Source: a bacterium
Lineage (GTDB): Bacteria; Myxococcota_A; Bradymonadia; REDH01
Assembly (NCBI GenBank): GCA_030427825.1
Contig: JAUICO010000052.1
Span: 1-33,777, forward strand
Direction: 5' to 3'
Length of the DNA: 33,777 bases
A model generated the notes under the pieces. The model was not told the origin of the DNA, searched no databases, and saw only the letters and a program-made list of their open reading frames with translations. This document shows positions 24,580 to 32,616 of this stretch, piece after piece; the first letter of the stretch is position 1, and each line of letters begins with the position of its first letter. The position numbers were made by a program, and so were the translations under genes.

Positions 24580-25431
24580 TCAGCCGCGTTCGGCGAGATT
24601 GGCTCGGTAGGTGGCTGCGTCGACGTCGACCCACTTCGCGTAGAAGGCGGACCAGAGTTCCGGGTCTTTCGCGGTCGCCGCGTATTCTTTCTGGAACGCC
24701 TCATCGCGGCCGTAGTCCGGCTCGCAGGTGGTGAAGTGCGCGCCCTGTGGGGCTTCGACCACACCATCGACCATCATGCGGTTGATCTTCAGTGTGTGGA
24801 TGCTGCCCTCTTTGAGAAGGTCCTCTGTCGGCACGACCTTTTCGACCGACATGAAGCGTTGTTTCGCGGCATTGCAGAAGAGGTCGTCAAAGTAGGGGTC
24901 CGGCCCGAGAAACTGGCCGTTGCCTCGGGCGTCGCCGCGGTTCATGTGGATCAGCGCTACGTCCAGGTTCAGCGCCGGCATCGCGACCAGCTCTTCGCCG
25001 TCTTCGTAGGGCGACTTCACCGTCTTTAGCTGAGGATTGATTCGCATGATGTCCGAGCCGAGCCCTGCGCGTGTGGGCAGAAAGGGCAGGCGGTTCGCGG
25101 CGGCGTAGAGGCCCCACTGAAACATGCCCTCGTCCAACTCAAACGCCTCGATGGTTCCCTTCTGGCGCGCTGCACGAAAGTGGGGCTCCAGCGGGATCGA
25201 GTCCAGGGAGACGAAGCCGTAGACGACCTTCTTCACCTTTCCGGTCGCACAGAGCAGGCCCACATCCGGACCGCCGTATGACACGATGGTCAGATCCTTC
25301 AGCGGGGAACGCGCAATCTCGCGGATGATCGACATCGGCTTGCGGCGGGATCCCCAGCCTCCGACACCAATCGTCATTCCGTCTTCGATGCGTGCCACCA
25401 CATCGGCTTCGCTCATTCTCTTGTCGGCCAT
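24580..25431 (-). CDS. ipdA: IpdA-like CoA-transferase family alpha subunit (steroid C/D-ring hydrolase)
   Basis: 283 aa. ATG at 25431, GAGGGTAC immediately upstream, 9 nt after the echA20 stop. The N-terminus has RIEDGMTIGVGGWGSRRKPM, then SYGGPDVGLLCATGKVKKV, YGFVSLDS, LPFLPTRAGLGSD, DPYFDDLFCNAAKQRF and VEAPQGAHFTTCEPDYGRDE. These agree, block by block, with M. tuberculosis IpdA (Rv3551) as I recall it. IpdA and IpdB form a heteromeric enzyme that hydrolytically opens the last steroid ring (COCHEA-CoA), despite belonging to the CoA-transferase family. ipdB normally follows ipdA at once; here the next gene is the convergent tetR, so ipdB is missing locally. Cotranscribed with echA20 behind site D. 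Confidence 0.9.
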   Translation of the reverse strand: MADKRMSEADVVARIEDGMTIGVGGWGSRRKPMSIIREIARSPLKDLTIVSYGGPDVGLLCATGKVKKVVYGFVSLDSIPLEPHFRAARQKGTIEAFELDEGMFQWGLYAAANRLPFLPTRAGLGSDIMRINPQLKTVKSPYEDGEELVAMPALNLDVALIHMNRGDARGNGQFLGPDPYFDDLFCNAAKQRFMSVEKVVPTEDLLKEGSIHTLKINRMMVDGVVEAPQGAHFTTCEPDYGRDEAFQKEYAATAKDPELWSAFYAKWVDVDAATYRANLAERG

Positions 25432-25440
25432 GTACCCTCG

Positions 25441-26208
25441 CTATTTCTTCGCGCCGAAACCGGCGTCGCGTTTCTCAACAAATGCATCGCGCGCCTCATC
25501 GGCGACGCCGTCCAGATTCAGCTCGTAGGTGAAGCCCTGCTCGTATCGGTAACTGCGATTCACATCGATGGGATCAATACCGTTCAGCGCCTGCTTGGCC
25601 GCCCGCATCACCTTTGTGCTCTTGGCCGCGATCTTGTCCGCGACCTTCATCGCGGCATCGCGAAGCTCAGCCCGTGGAACAACTTCGAGCACGGAACCGA
25701 AGGCATGCAGCTCCTGCGCAGTCGCGTTCTCTGCGGTGTAGACCATCGCCCGCATCTTGTGTTGCGGCACCATACGCGCGAGATGCGTCGCAGCGCCCAG
25801 CGCGCCACGGTCCACCTCGGGCAACCCGAAGACGGCGTCGTCGGACGCGATGATGATGTCTGCGTTGCCGACCAGGCCGATTCCGCCGCCAACGCAGAAG
25901 CCGTTGACGACCGCGATAACGGGGACAAGGCACTCGTACACTGCCTTGAACGCTTCGTAGCAGCCGCGGTTCGCCCCCAGCAGCGCTGTGAACCCCTCGG
26001 TCTTCTGCATCTCTTTGATGTCGACGCCGGCGTTGAAGCCGCGTCCCTCAGCGCGCAACACGACAACCCGGACTTCAGGGTTTCGGCCTGCATCGGTGAC
26101 CAGCTGGGCCACCTCGTACCAGCCTGCTACCGTAAGGGCATTGACCGGCGGATTGTCCATGACAATCTCTGCGATCCCGTTGCTGTGCACCTTGATGGAG
26201 TTTCCCAT
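25441..26208 (-). CDS. echA20: EchA20-like enoyl-CoA hydratase/isomerase-family hydrolase (steroid D ring)
   Basis: 255 aa. ATG at 26208 with CGAGAGGTACGC before it; upstream in-frame sequence to 26448 crosses operator D and a divergent gene. Crotonase fold: oxyanion-hole segments RAEGRGFNAGVDIKEMQ and NGFCVGGGIGLVGNAD, then FGLPEVDRGALGAATHLARMV. The stretch EMQ-TEGF-LL-ANRGC matches M. tuberculosis EchA20 (Rv3550) as I remember it, beyond general crotonase similarity. EchA20 hydrolyses the D ring of HIEC-CoA just before IpdAB acts, and the two genes are neighbours in mycobacteria, as here. Operator D lies 22 nt upstream of the start. Confidence 0.9.
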   Translation of the reverse strand: MGNSIKVHSNGIAEIVMDNPPVNALTVAGWYEVAQLVTDAGRNPEVRVVVLRAEGRGFNAGVDIKEMQKTEGFTALLGANRGCYEAFKAVYECLVPVIAVVNGFCVGGGIGLVGNADIIIASDDAVFGLPEVDRGALGAATHLARMVPQHKMRAMVYTAENATAQELHAFGSVLEVVPRAELRDAAMKVADKIAAKSTKVMRAAKQALNGIDPIDVNRSYRYEQGFTYELNLDGVADEARDAFVEKRDAGFGAKK

Positions 26209-26229
26209 GCGTACCTCTCGACGACAAAG

Positions 26230-26243
26230 TAGAACGCGTTCTA
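26230..26243. promoter_or_regulatory. KstR-type operator, site D
   Basis: TAGAACGCGTTCTA fits TnnAACnnGTTnnA and is fully palindromic, including its centre. It lies between echA20-ipdA (start 26208) and the lipoprotein gene (start 26270). The minus strand continues into TACTTTG as at site B2. Confidence 0.82.
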
Positions 26244-26269
26244 GTTGGCAGGCCGGCGAATCACAAGGC

Positions 26270-27019
26270 ATGCGTTGGAGCCTTCTTGCGGCCGTGATCT
26301 CGCTGCTGGCGTCCGGCGCTCTTATCGGCTGTGACGGCGACAGCGACGACACCCGAGAGTGCGGCGAGGTCAGCGTAGCACCCGCGGATCTCGTGTTCTC
26401 CGAGCCGCTGCTCGGAGAAACCAGCTCCGCGAGTATCGAGATACGCAACGACAGCTGCGCGGAGTGGACGCTGAATCGCCTCTCTCTCGAAGGTTCTGTA
26501 CGCTATCGCTTCGGCACCATAGTCGCTGACGTTGTGCCGAGCATCATCGCGGCCGGCGCTAGCCTGGACATTGAGATGCTCTACGACGGGTGTGAAGAAG
26601 CGGAATGCACGGGGGCCCTGAGCATCAACGGCGGCGAGCTCAGTGTACCGATGTCCGCAGCCGTTATGGGGCCCTGTATTGCGGCGTCGCCGAGCAGCCT
26701 CGACTTCGGCAATCAGCCCATCGACGAAACACACAGGCTCGATGTGACGTTGAGCAGCTGCGGCGACGAAAACGTGACCGTGAATGGAATCGACTTCGTC
26801 GAGACGGGCGCAGATACCGCCGGCGATTTCTCCTTCACCCGAGACAACCTGCCCGAAGGCAGCGAGCTCGCACCCGGCAGCAGCGCCGACATCCAGGTTG
26901 TGTGGACACCCGAACGGACTTCGCTACAGGGCGCCGTCCTGCGCATTCTTTCGACAGACAGCGACCGAAGCCCATTGCAGATTCCGGTTCGGGGGATTGC
27001 CGTCGCCGTTGGCGAATGA
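26270..27019 (+). CDS. Lipoprotein with tandem Ig-like (ASH/choice-of-anchor-type) domains
   Basis: 249 aa. ATG at 26270; the reading frame is open further upstream to 25988 but that part is antisense to echA20. Signal peptide ending LLASGALIGC, a good lipobox, then an Asp-rich linker. Two similar beta-sandwich units follow: VSVAPADLVFSEPLLGETSSASIEIRN at about residues 36-125 and IAASPSSLDFGNQPIDETHRLDVTLSS at about 128-245. This is the pattern of ASH/HYDIN-type or choice-of-anchor D domains, common in myxobacterial surface proteins. Its start is only 26 nt from operator D, so it may be coregulated with echA20-ipdA. Its stop overlaps the start of the flavodoxin-like gene. A steroid role is not indicated by sequence; it might bind hydrophobic material at the cell surface. 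Confidence 0.82.
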   Translation: MRWSLLAAVISLLASGALIGCDGDSDDTRECGEVSVAPADLVFSEPLLGETSSASIEIRNDSCAEWTLNRLSLEGSVRYRFGTIVADVVPSIIAAGASLDIEMLYDGCEEAECTGALSINGGELSVPMSAAVMGPCIAASPSSLDFGNQPIDETHRLDVTLSSCGDENVTVNGIDFVETGADTAGDFSFTRDNLPEGSELAPGSSADIQVVWTPERTSLQGAVLRILSTDSDRSPLQIPVRGIAVAVGE

Positions 27020-27486
27020 GCGGGCCGGCAAAGCCGACGCTCCTGATCGTCTTTCACACACAGAGCGGCAGGACCGGACGTTTGTGCGAAGCGGTGGCGC
27101 GTGGCGCTCGACGTGAAGACGGGACGAAGCTCGTCGTGCGTCGCGCCTTCGACGCCACCGCCGCAGACCTCGTTGAATGCAGCGCAGTCATCTTCGGCAC
27201 GCCCGAGAATTTCGGATATATGTCCGGCGCCCTGAAAGATTTCTTCGATCGCACCTACGATGCAACGAAGGACCGGACGCCGCGCAAGCCGTGGGCGATG
27301 TTTGTTTCGGCCGGCAACGACGGCACCGGCGCGATTCGCGAGGTCTCCCGCATCGCGCTCGGTTATGGCCTCAAGCAGGTCGCAGACCCCGTGCTTTGTG
27401 TGGGCGAGGTTACTGACGAACACGAGCGACGCTGCGAAGAATTGGGGCACACCCTGGCGGCCGGGCTCGCGCTGGATGTGTTCTGA
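27016..27486 (+). CDS. Flavodoxin-like / NAD(P)H-dependent FMN-binding protein
   Basis: 156 aa. The ATG at 27016 overlaps the lipoprotein stop (ATGA), indicating coupled translation. LLIVFHTQSGRTGRLCEAVARGA is the phosphate-binding first strand-loop of the flavodoxin fold; FGTPENFGYMSGALKDFFDRTYD is the second FMN-contacting loop, typical of WrbA/flavodoxin-like proteins; a third strand (AMFVSAGNDGTGA) follows. It probably binds FMN and moves electrons. Whether it feeds the P450 or Rieske enzymes is open: the position next to site D makes this worth testing, but standard KshA and CYP partners are iron-sulfur ferredoxins or KshB-type reductases. No signal peptide, so cytoplasmic. Confidence 0.85.
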   Translation: MSGPAKPTLLIVFHTQSGRTGRLCEAVARGARREDGTKLVVRRAFDATAADLVECSAVIFGTPENFGYMSGALKDFFDRTYDATKDRTPRKPWAMFVSAGNDGTGAIREVSRIALGYGLKQVADPVLCVGEVTDEHERRCEELGHTLAAGLALDVF

Positions 27487-27529
27487 ACCCCCGGCGCAGG
27501 AGTCGGTCGGGGCGCAACCTGCTACGTGG

Positions 27530-29230
27530 CTACTCGGCGCCGCCGTAGATTGTCGCGGAGAAGTAGCCCGCGACGGTATCGCCGTCTGCAGCACCGAACT
27601 CGTCGAAAAGCAGGCGCCCCTGGACGTAGCCGGCGAGGGCGAAATCATCCATCGTGTCCGTGTCCCGATACAGGACGTAGGCGCTCTCGCGGCCTCCGAT
27701 GCCGATGTCGATGAAGCCGGTGCGAAGCTCATCGTCGCTGAGGGTAAGATACACAGCGATCAGCTCTGTCTCGCTGATGGCGCCTCCAAATAACAGGGAC
27801 GCACCCTCGTCTTCGAATCCAGCGACGACTCCCGTTGAGAAAAACTCAACGCGGTCGTCATCAAAGCGCAGGTCAAGGTCAGAGGTGCCGAACTCAAAGG
27901 GGCTCTGATCACTGATGCTGTTCCAGGTTGTCTCGAAACTCGCCTCAATGGAACCATTCGACACGAAACAAATGGGAGGTCGAAGCGAGAATTCTGCGTC
28001 CACCGGTGGAGCGTCCAGCTCTGCGAGAATGACACTTCGACGCTCGGCGACGACGCTCGCGACGACCGCGACTTCCTGTTCAAACACGGCTGCCTGCGCG
28101 TCGGTCAACGATGAACCGATCAGGATACTGATACGGTCAATTTCGCTTTGTATCCAATCCTCATCCCAGACGGTGTCGAGCAGTTCGCGAAGGCGCGTTT
28201 CATACATGCGCCGGCCTTCGGGGTGCTGATAGAGTCGATTGGCGAGGGCACCGCTTACGAATGCAGAGTCCGGCGCTCCGCCGCGATCGCCACGCGACAG
28301 AATGTTGTCGATTCCCCAGGGGATGAAATGCGCGAGGCCCGTGTCCGGATCAAAGTACACATAGTAGTTGTTTGTGTTTCCGCTGTAGCCATCCCAGTGC
28401 AGAATCAGCGACTCGACTGCCCAGAATGTGAACCACGCATCCAGATCGAGGACTTCGGCGAGGCTGTCCATCAGCGAGTCATCGTCCACGCTGAGCGCAT
28501 CAACCACTCCAAGAATGTCACTGTTGTCCGGTTCGTCACTGTTTGTGTCGGGCTCAAAGGTGGCCGTCCAACCGGGTCTGAAGTCACTGAGTGTGCCTTC
28601 ATAGAGATTCCCTTCGTCACTTGAAAAGTGACGCCGCAGGAAGGGTTTTCGCACGCCTTCAACATTGCTGTACACCCCGAGGTCCCGGCCATTGACCGTG
28701 ACCTCGGCGAAGTTGCAGCGCGGCGAGGGAACCCCAGCCCGGCCAAAGAGCGCATATCCGATGCACTGTCGCAGCTGCGCAGGATCGCTGAGGTTATTGT
28801 TCAGGGTGAGCCGGCGCACCGTTTCGAAGCGCCGATCGGATTCGTATTCGCCGAGGTCCAGCTTCAGTGAAGGGCGTACATCATCGAGGGAGCCCAGAAA
28901 TCCTTTCTTGCGGACATCGACCGGAGCCAGCGCCACGCCGTCTATTGTCACCGCCCCTTCGAACCATGTGAAGGGGCTGCCAAAGGGCTCACTCAGGCAG
29001 TCGCCGCCGAGCACATCGCCCAGATCGCGGGATTCGTGGCGAAGCGAGTCCCAGCTTGCTTCGGGCAACTCGATATCGATATTGAGCAGGCGATTCGGAT
29101 CATACACCTGATCGCTCAGGTCTGGCCGGTCGCCGTCCGGTGTCAATGTATCGTCCGCACACGCCACGAGCGCAAAGGCAAAGAGTACAGCCGTGACTGC
29201 ATGAATCCTTCGTGTGTGGGCCCCGTGCAT
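27530..29230 (-). CDS. CotH-like kinase-family lipoprotein
   Basis: 566 aa. ATG at 29230 with a weak ribosome-binding site. Lipoprotein signal ending FALVACADD. The CotH core is recognisable: NIDIELPEASWDSLRHE, VDVRKKGFLGS, RPSLKLDL, RRLTLNNNLSDPAQLRQCIGYALFGRAGVPSPRCNFAEV and the conserved HWDGYSGNTNNYYVYFDPDTGLAHFIPWGIDN. CotH proteins are kinase-like and phosphorylate spore-coat or surface proteins in Bacillus; many lineages carry secreted paralogues of unknown role. The C-terminal ~130 residues form an extra beta-rich module (SIEASFETTWNSIS). No target protein is recognisable nearby. Downstream is the short gap to the flavodoxin-like gene, convergent. Confidence 0.9.
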   Translation of the reverse strand: MHGAHTRRIHAVTAVLFAFALVACADDTLTPDGDRPDLSDQVYDPNRLLNIDIELPEASWDSLRHESRDLGDVLGGDCLSEPFGSPFTWFEGAVTIDGVALAPVDVRKKGFLGSLDDVRPSLKLDLGEYESDRRFETVRRLTLNNNLSDPAQLRQCIGYALFGRAGVPSPRCNFAEVTVNGRDLGVYSNVEGVRKPFLRRHFSSDEGNLYEGTLSDFRPGWTATFEPDTNSDEPDNSDILGVVDALSVDDDSLMDSLAEVLDLDAWFTFWAVESLILHWDGYSGNTNNYYVYFDPDTGLAHFIPWGIDNILSRGDRGGAPDSAFVSGALANRLYQHPEGRRMYETRLRELLDTVWDEDWIQSEIDRISILIGSSLTDAQAAVFEQEVAVVASVVAERRSVILAELDAPPVDAEFSLRPPICFVSNGSIEASFETTWNSISDQSPFEFGTSDLDLRFDDDRVEFFSTGVVAGFEDEGASLLFGGAISETELIAVYLTLSDDELRTGFIDIGIGGRESAYVLYRDTDTMDDFALAGYVQGRLLFDEFGAADGDTVAGYFSATIYGGAE

Positions 29231-29281
29231 CGCAACATTCTAGCACCAGCCTTCGCGTACGGCCACCCGGGTTACCCCAAA

Positions 29282-29433
29282 GGAATGCGTAGCATTCCAC
29301 TGGGAGTCCAGAGGGAGCAGGCGATGAGGGTTGCCTGCGGCAAGCCGAAGAGTGCGGTAGTGGTGGGCGCCGCAGGCGTCCACGCCCTCTGGCGGGAGCA
29401 CGAGGGAGCCACTGAGGCTTCTGCGCAGCAGAA
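29282..29433. repeat. Hairpin array Y between cotH-like and multicopper oxidase genes
   Basis: Inverted repeats: GGAATGC-GTA-GCATTCC (29282-29298), GCAGGC...GCCTGC (29317-29338), GTGGGCGCC-GCA-GGCGTCCAC (29363-29383, one G-T pair) and TTCTGC-GCA-GCAGAA (29419-29433). Shares the word GAGTGCGGTAGT with array X. It occupies most of the gene-free 29231-29490 stretch; no other feature is seen there. Confidence 0.7.
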
Positions 29434-29490
29434 ACGCAGGGCGGTAGTACTGACTGCGAAGCAAGCAGCCCTCGTCCCCCCCCCGGCACA

Positions 29491-30939
29491 TCATTCTGTG
29501 ACGTTCACGACGGCCATCATGCCGAGCGCGGCGTGGTCGAGGATGTGGCAGTGAAACATCCAGGTGCCGGGTCGTTCATCGAAGTCGATGGCGATACGTA
29601 TTGTGTGTCCGACGGGCACATCGATCGTGTCACGCCAGGCGAGTGGGAGGACGGGGACGCCGTTGTCGTCGATGACCTGGAAGAAGTAGCCGTGCAGGTG
29701 GAAGGGGTGTGCGAAGTCGGTGTCATTGATGAGCTTCCAGACCTGCGTTTCTCCAATACGTGCCTCGAAAGGTACGACCTCGGCGTAGGGTACGTGATTG
29801 ATACCCATCTCGAGTCCATCGGGGCCTTCGTCATCGATAGTGAACTCTACGTCGACTTCAGTGGCACCGGTTGTGTCGATGGGATCGATGTCGCGTTCGA
29901 CGGTAGGCAGCTCGTCATTGATGGAAGCCGCTTCGTCGGCGAATTCTATACGGAAGAGGTCTTCGGGCACGCGATTGAAGAGGCTGCCGTAGCCGCGTTC
30001 TGTGGGAATCCACTGCACCTGCGTTACGCTGCCGCGCCGGCCCGTGGGCGTGATGATAAGGTCCGCGCGTTCGCCGGGTATCAGCACGGGCATCTCGACC
30101 TCGACCGGCGCGTCCGCGAGGCCGCCGTCGTTTCCGATGCGGGTAAATGTCTGCCCGTCGAAGCCGATGGTGTAGTAGCGGGAGCGCGCCATGTTCAGGA
30201 CGCGCCAGCGTTGCCGGAGGCCGGGTTGTACGGTGATCAAAGGATTTACACGTCCGTTGACCAGGATGACATTTCCCTCCCGTCCAAAGAGGTCGCCGAA
30301 CTCGCCGCCGGTGTCCGGAGGCAGCAGGGCGCCGCTGTCTGTGAGTCCAATGTCTGACAGGACGAGTATCAATTCGTCGCCAAACTCCGGCTCGTTCGGA
30401 TCGTCGACAATGACGGCGCCGTAGAGGCCGTAGCCGACCTGCGCCGCGCTGTTGACATGTGGGTGGTACCAGTAGGCCCCGGCGTCGCGCAGGATGAAGT
30501 CGTAGGTGAAGGACCCGCCGGGCTCGATGGGGGGCTGCGTGATGTGTGGAACTCCATCCATCGCATTGGGCAGCCGCAAACCGTGCCAGTGCACGGTGGT
30601 TGGCTCGGGCAGGTTGTTGGTGAAATGCACGATCAGTCTGTCGCCGACCTTTCCCCGGATCAGCGGACCGGGCAGCGTGCCGTTGTATGTCCAGGCCGGC
30701 GTGGTTGTGCCGGGAGTCAGTTCGAGGTTCTCGACGCTCGCCGTGAGATCGAATTCGATGATGTCCGGGGCCGGGTTGACGTCGTCTACGGTGGCGAGCG
30801 CGACCTCGTCCTGCCAGCCCGGTGGCTGTTCGGTCGGTCCGGGCGCATCGATCGGGTCGTCGCAGGCGCCTGCGAGGCACAGCAGAGCCGTCAGGGTGAC
30901 AAATGAAGCCGTATGTACTGTCGTTCTGATTGCTTTCAT
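29491..30939 (-). CDS. Multicopper oxidase (laccase-like), exported
   Basis: 482 aa. The ATG at 30939 is preceded by GGGGGACACAC; an in-frame extension to 31143 is rejected. Signal peptide with LLCLAGACDD, probably a lipoprotein (lipobox LAGAC). Copper-binding motifs in the classical order: HWHGLRLP, YWYHPHVNSAAQVGYGLYG, HPFHLHGYFF and the type-1 site HCHILDHAALGMM. That is the complete type 1 and type 2/3 set of a three-domain laccase-type enzyme, which oxidises phenols, metals or similar substrates with O2. Located in the periplasm or cell surface. Domain 3 contains a Met-poor loop, so a CueO-like cuprous oxidase role is not specially supported. Divergent from the Cys-rich lipoprotein gene. 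Confidence 0.94.
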   Translation of the reverse strand: MKAIRTTVHTASFVTLTALLCLAGACDDPIDAPGPTEQPPGWQDEVALATVDDVNPAPDIIEFDLTASVENLELTPGTTTPAWTYNGTLPGPLIRGKVGDRLIVHFTNNLPEPTTVHWHGLRLPNAMDGVPHITQPPIEPGGSFTYDFILRDAGAYWYHPHVNSAAQVGYGLYGAVIVDDPNEPEFGDELILVLSDIGLTDSGALLPPDTGGEFGDLFGREGNVILVNGRVNPLITVQPGLRQRWRVLNMARSRYYTIGFDGQTFTRIGNDGGLADAPVEVEMPVLIPGERADLIITPTGRRGSVTQVQWIPTERGYGSLFNRVPEDLFRIEFADEAASINDELPTVERDIDPIDTTGATEVDVEFTIDDEGPDGLEMGINHVPYAEVVPFEARIGETQVWKLINDTDFAHPFHLHGYFFQVIDDNGVPVLPLAWRDTIDVPVGHTIRIAIDFDERPGTWMFHCHILDHAALGMMAVVNVTE

Positions 30940-31164
30940 GTGTGTCCCCCTACACAAGTCGGTGGGCGCAGTCAGCGGGAATAGGTTGTGTCTCCCGGCC
31001 GGCCATGAACAGCAGAGCCGGACGCGACCCGCCTCGCCGGCTGGACAGTGATCGTGACCGCGTGCTAGCGCGTGGGCAGCGGCGTTATCGATAAGAAGCT
31101 GGCATGCACCGCGGGCCCCCGACGCGTCGCAGATCGAGGGCACTGCGTGACACAGGAGAACGGG

Positions 31165-31605
31165 ATGAAGGGACTGGGAAGAGGAATTCCGGTAGTGGCA
31201 ACGTTGGGTCTTGCATTTGCAGGCGGAGCGGCCGGCTGCGGCGATGACGGCGATAACAATAGCGGTGGCGGTGGCGGGAACACCGCACCGACCATCGGAA
31301 ACGTGCTTGTCGCGTTGAATGCCTCGAACGAGGCGTTTTGCGAGAAGCTCTTCGATTGCGGCAATGCCGCAGACTACAGCGACTATTTCTCCGACGAGGC
31401 GGGCTGCAACGAGTATCTTGAGGTGGATGCCTCAGATATCGAGGGCACCTATTCGGAGGCGTGTCTTCGCGGCTTCATCAACTACTTCAACTGCCAGACA
31501 GACGGATACGCTTGCGAAAACGGCTATGTCGAAAGCGCGGATTGTGTCGCAGAGTATACCTTCCTCGAGGACAACGACTGCTACCCGGAACAGGAAGAGA
31601 CCTGA
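31165..31605 (+). CDS. Small Cys-rich lipoprotein
   Basis: 146 aa. ATG at 31165 following CAGGAGAACGGG, so the in-frame GTG at 31072 is rejected. Signal peptide with lipobox GGAAGC, a Gly/Asn-rich linker, then a compact domain with eight regularly placed cysteines (AFCEKLFDCGN, AGCNEY, ACLRGFINYFNC, ACENGY, DCVAEY, DCYPE). This suggests four disulfides in an extracytoplasmic fold. Proteins of this general type (lipobox, Gly linker, Cys-rich helical domain) are abundant in Myxococcota genomes and have no assigned role. Divergent from the multicopper oxidase gene and convergent with the sulfotransferase-like gene. Confidence 0.8.
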   Translation: MKGLGRGIPVVATLGLAFAGGAAGCGDDGDNNSGGGGGNTAPTIGNVLVALNASNEAFCEKLFDCGNAADYSDYFSDEAGCNEYLEVDASDIEGTYSEACLRGFINYFNCQTDGYACENGYVESADCVAEYTFLEDNDCYPEQEET

Positions 31606-31644
31606 GCAAGGGCAGGTCGCCATTGGGCGGTCGCCTCCGGCAGC

Positions 31645-32499
31645 TTATTCGTCGCGATGAATGAGTCGCTCAAGCACGTCCGGGTGTGTGACGGGCATCG
31701 GTCGGCGTCGGCCTCGCGCTGATGCGACGACGGCCCGACGCTCTGATTCGATGGCCTCGACAAGCGCTGTGTGTGCTTCGTTGAGGCGAATGATGAAGTC
31801 CGCCACCAGCGGTTTTTCGCTGTCCGCGTGTTCATAGAGCTCATCGAAGAGATCAGCGAACTCGTGGGTCTCGGCGTCGTCCGTGATGCCGCTACGCGTT
31901 CGCTGTGTGGCGTCGATAGCCGCCGCGCCGGACGCCGGGTCCGGGGCGCCTGCCCACTGCAGCGTCTTCATCACCGAGTCCGGGTCGCGCAGGGCGCGGT
32001 CGTAGCTGATCATATGAAAGGGGTAGCGTCGGGTCACCATGTCACGAATCAGCGTGAAGTTCTCCAGCCACCATTCCAGCACCGGGTCCATGCGACGCTG
32101 CAGCACCACGTCTTCGCCTTCTGCCTCTCGCTTTGCATCGTCCTCCAATGCATAGAGGCGTCGCAGCGACGACGCGTATTCGCGCCACGGTCGCATCGAA
32201 GCGATGACCCGATACAGATACGCTCGTTCAGAGCGAATCAGGCCCGGAACAAACACCTTGACCGCCAGGTCACGGGTTTTGTGTGCCGGCATGTATCGAC
32301 CGCTCTCAGGGTCCGGGTTCGTTTGATAGTAGATGCCGCGACGCAGGCCGCTCTCGTAAAAGCCGCGCTTGTTCGCATCGCGAATCGTATCCCCCCAATT
32401 GCCGGGGAACTCTCGCCCGACCACGTTCAGTCCGGAGGCCTTGAGGATCTGCATCCACATCGAGGTTCCCGAGCGCTTTGTGCCTGTGATGATGATCAC
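31645..32499 (-). CDS. Sulfotransferase-like P-loop protein
   Basis: 284 aa. GTG start at 32499, preceded by an ideal GGAGG. The N-terminus MIIITGTKRSGTSMWMQIL is the 5'-phosphosulfate-binding P-loop of the sulfotransferase fold (TxxRSGTS). A second partial match is YLYRVIASMRPWREYASSLRRL, the position of the 3'-phosphate-binding segment. FHMISYDRALRDPDSVMKTL is the usual late strand-helix of these proteins. PAPS-dependent sulfate transfer to a small molecule or glycan is the family role, but a nucleotide-binding relative without that activity cannot be excluded. No signal peptide. Downstream of the Gly-rich protein gene on the same strand, about 118 nt apart. Confidence 0.8.
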   Translation of the reverse strand: MIIITGTKRSGTSMWMQILKASGLNVVGREFPGNWGDTIRDANKRGFYESGLRRGIYYQTNPDPESGRYMPAHKTRDLAVKVFVPGLIRSERAYLYRVIASMRPWREYASSLRRLYALEDDAKREAEGEDVVLQRRMDPVLEWWLENFTLIRDMVTRRYPFHMISYDRALRDPDSVMKTLQWAGAPDPASGAAAIDATQRTRSGITDDAETHEFADLFDELYEHADSEKPLVADFIIRLNEAHTALVEAIESERRAVVASARGRRRPMPVTHPDVLERLIHRDE

Positions 32500-32566
32500 G
32501 ACCGAGCCTCCAATCGTTGTCCGGGTCTCCAGGGTGCGACCGGTGCCCTGCGCGCGAGCACCCGGT

Positions 32567-32606
32567 GTGTTCCAGGCCGGTGAGCGGTGTTCCAGGCCGG
32601 CGAGCG
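32567..32606. repeat. Tandem 20-bp direct repeat
   Basis: Two adjacent copies of GTGTTCCAGGCCGGTGAGCG (32567-32586 and 32587-32606) differ by one base (T to C). They lie between the Gly-rich and sulfotransferase-like genes and contain no ORF. Probably a recent slippage duplication. A short C/G run (CCCC-TA-GGGG) follows at the Gly-rich gene's stop. Confidence 0.85.
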
Positions 32607-32616
32607 GCGTCCCCCC

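Noticed and set aside
17841..26243. Reading the palindromes as LexA (SOS) boxes because they contain GAAC...GTTC
   Set aside because: The Gram-positive LexA box has four bases between GAAC and GTTC; here there are two, and the linked genes are catabolic.
29236..29250. Possible sixth operator near the cotH-like start (CAACATTCTAG)
   Set aside because: It lacks the GTT arm at the right spacing (two bases missing) and does not fit TnnAACnnGTTnnA.
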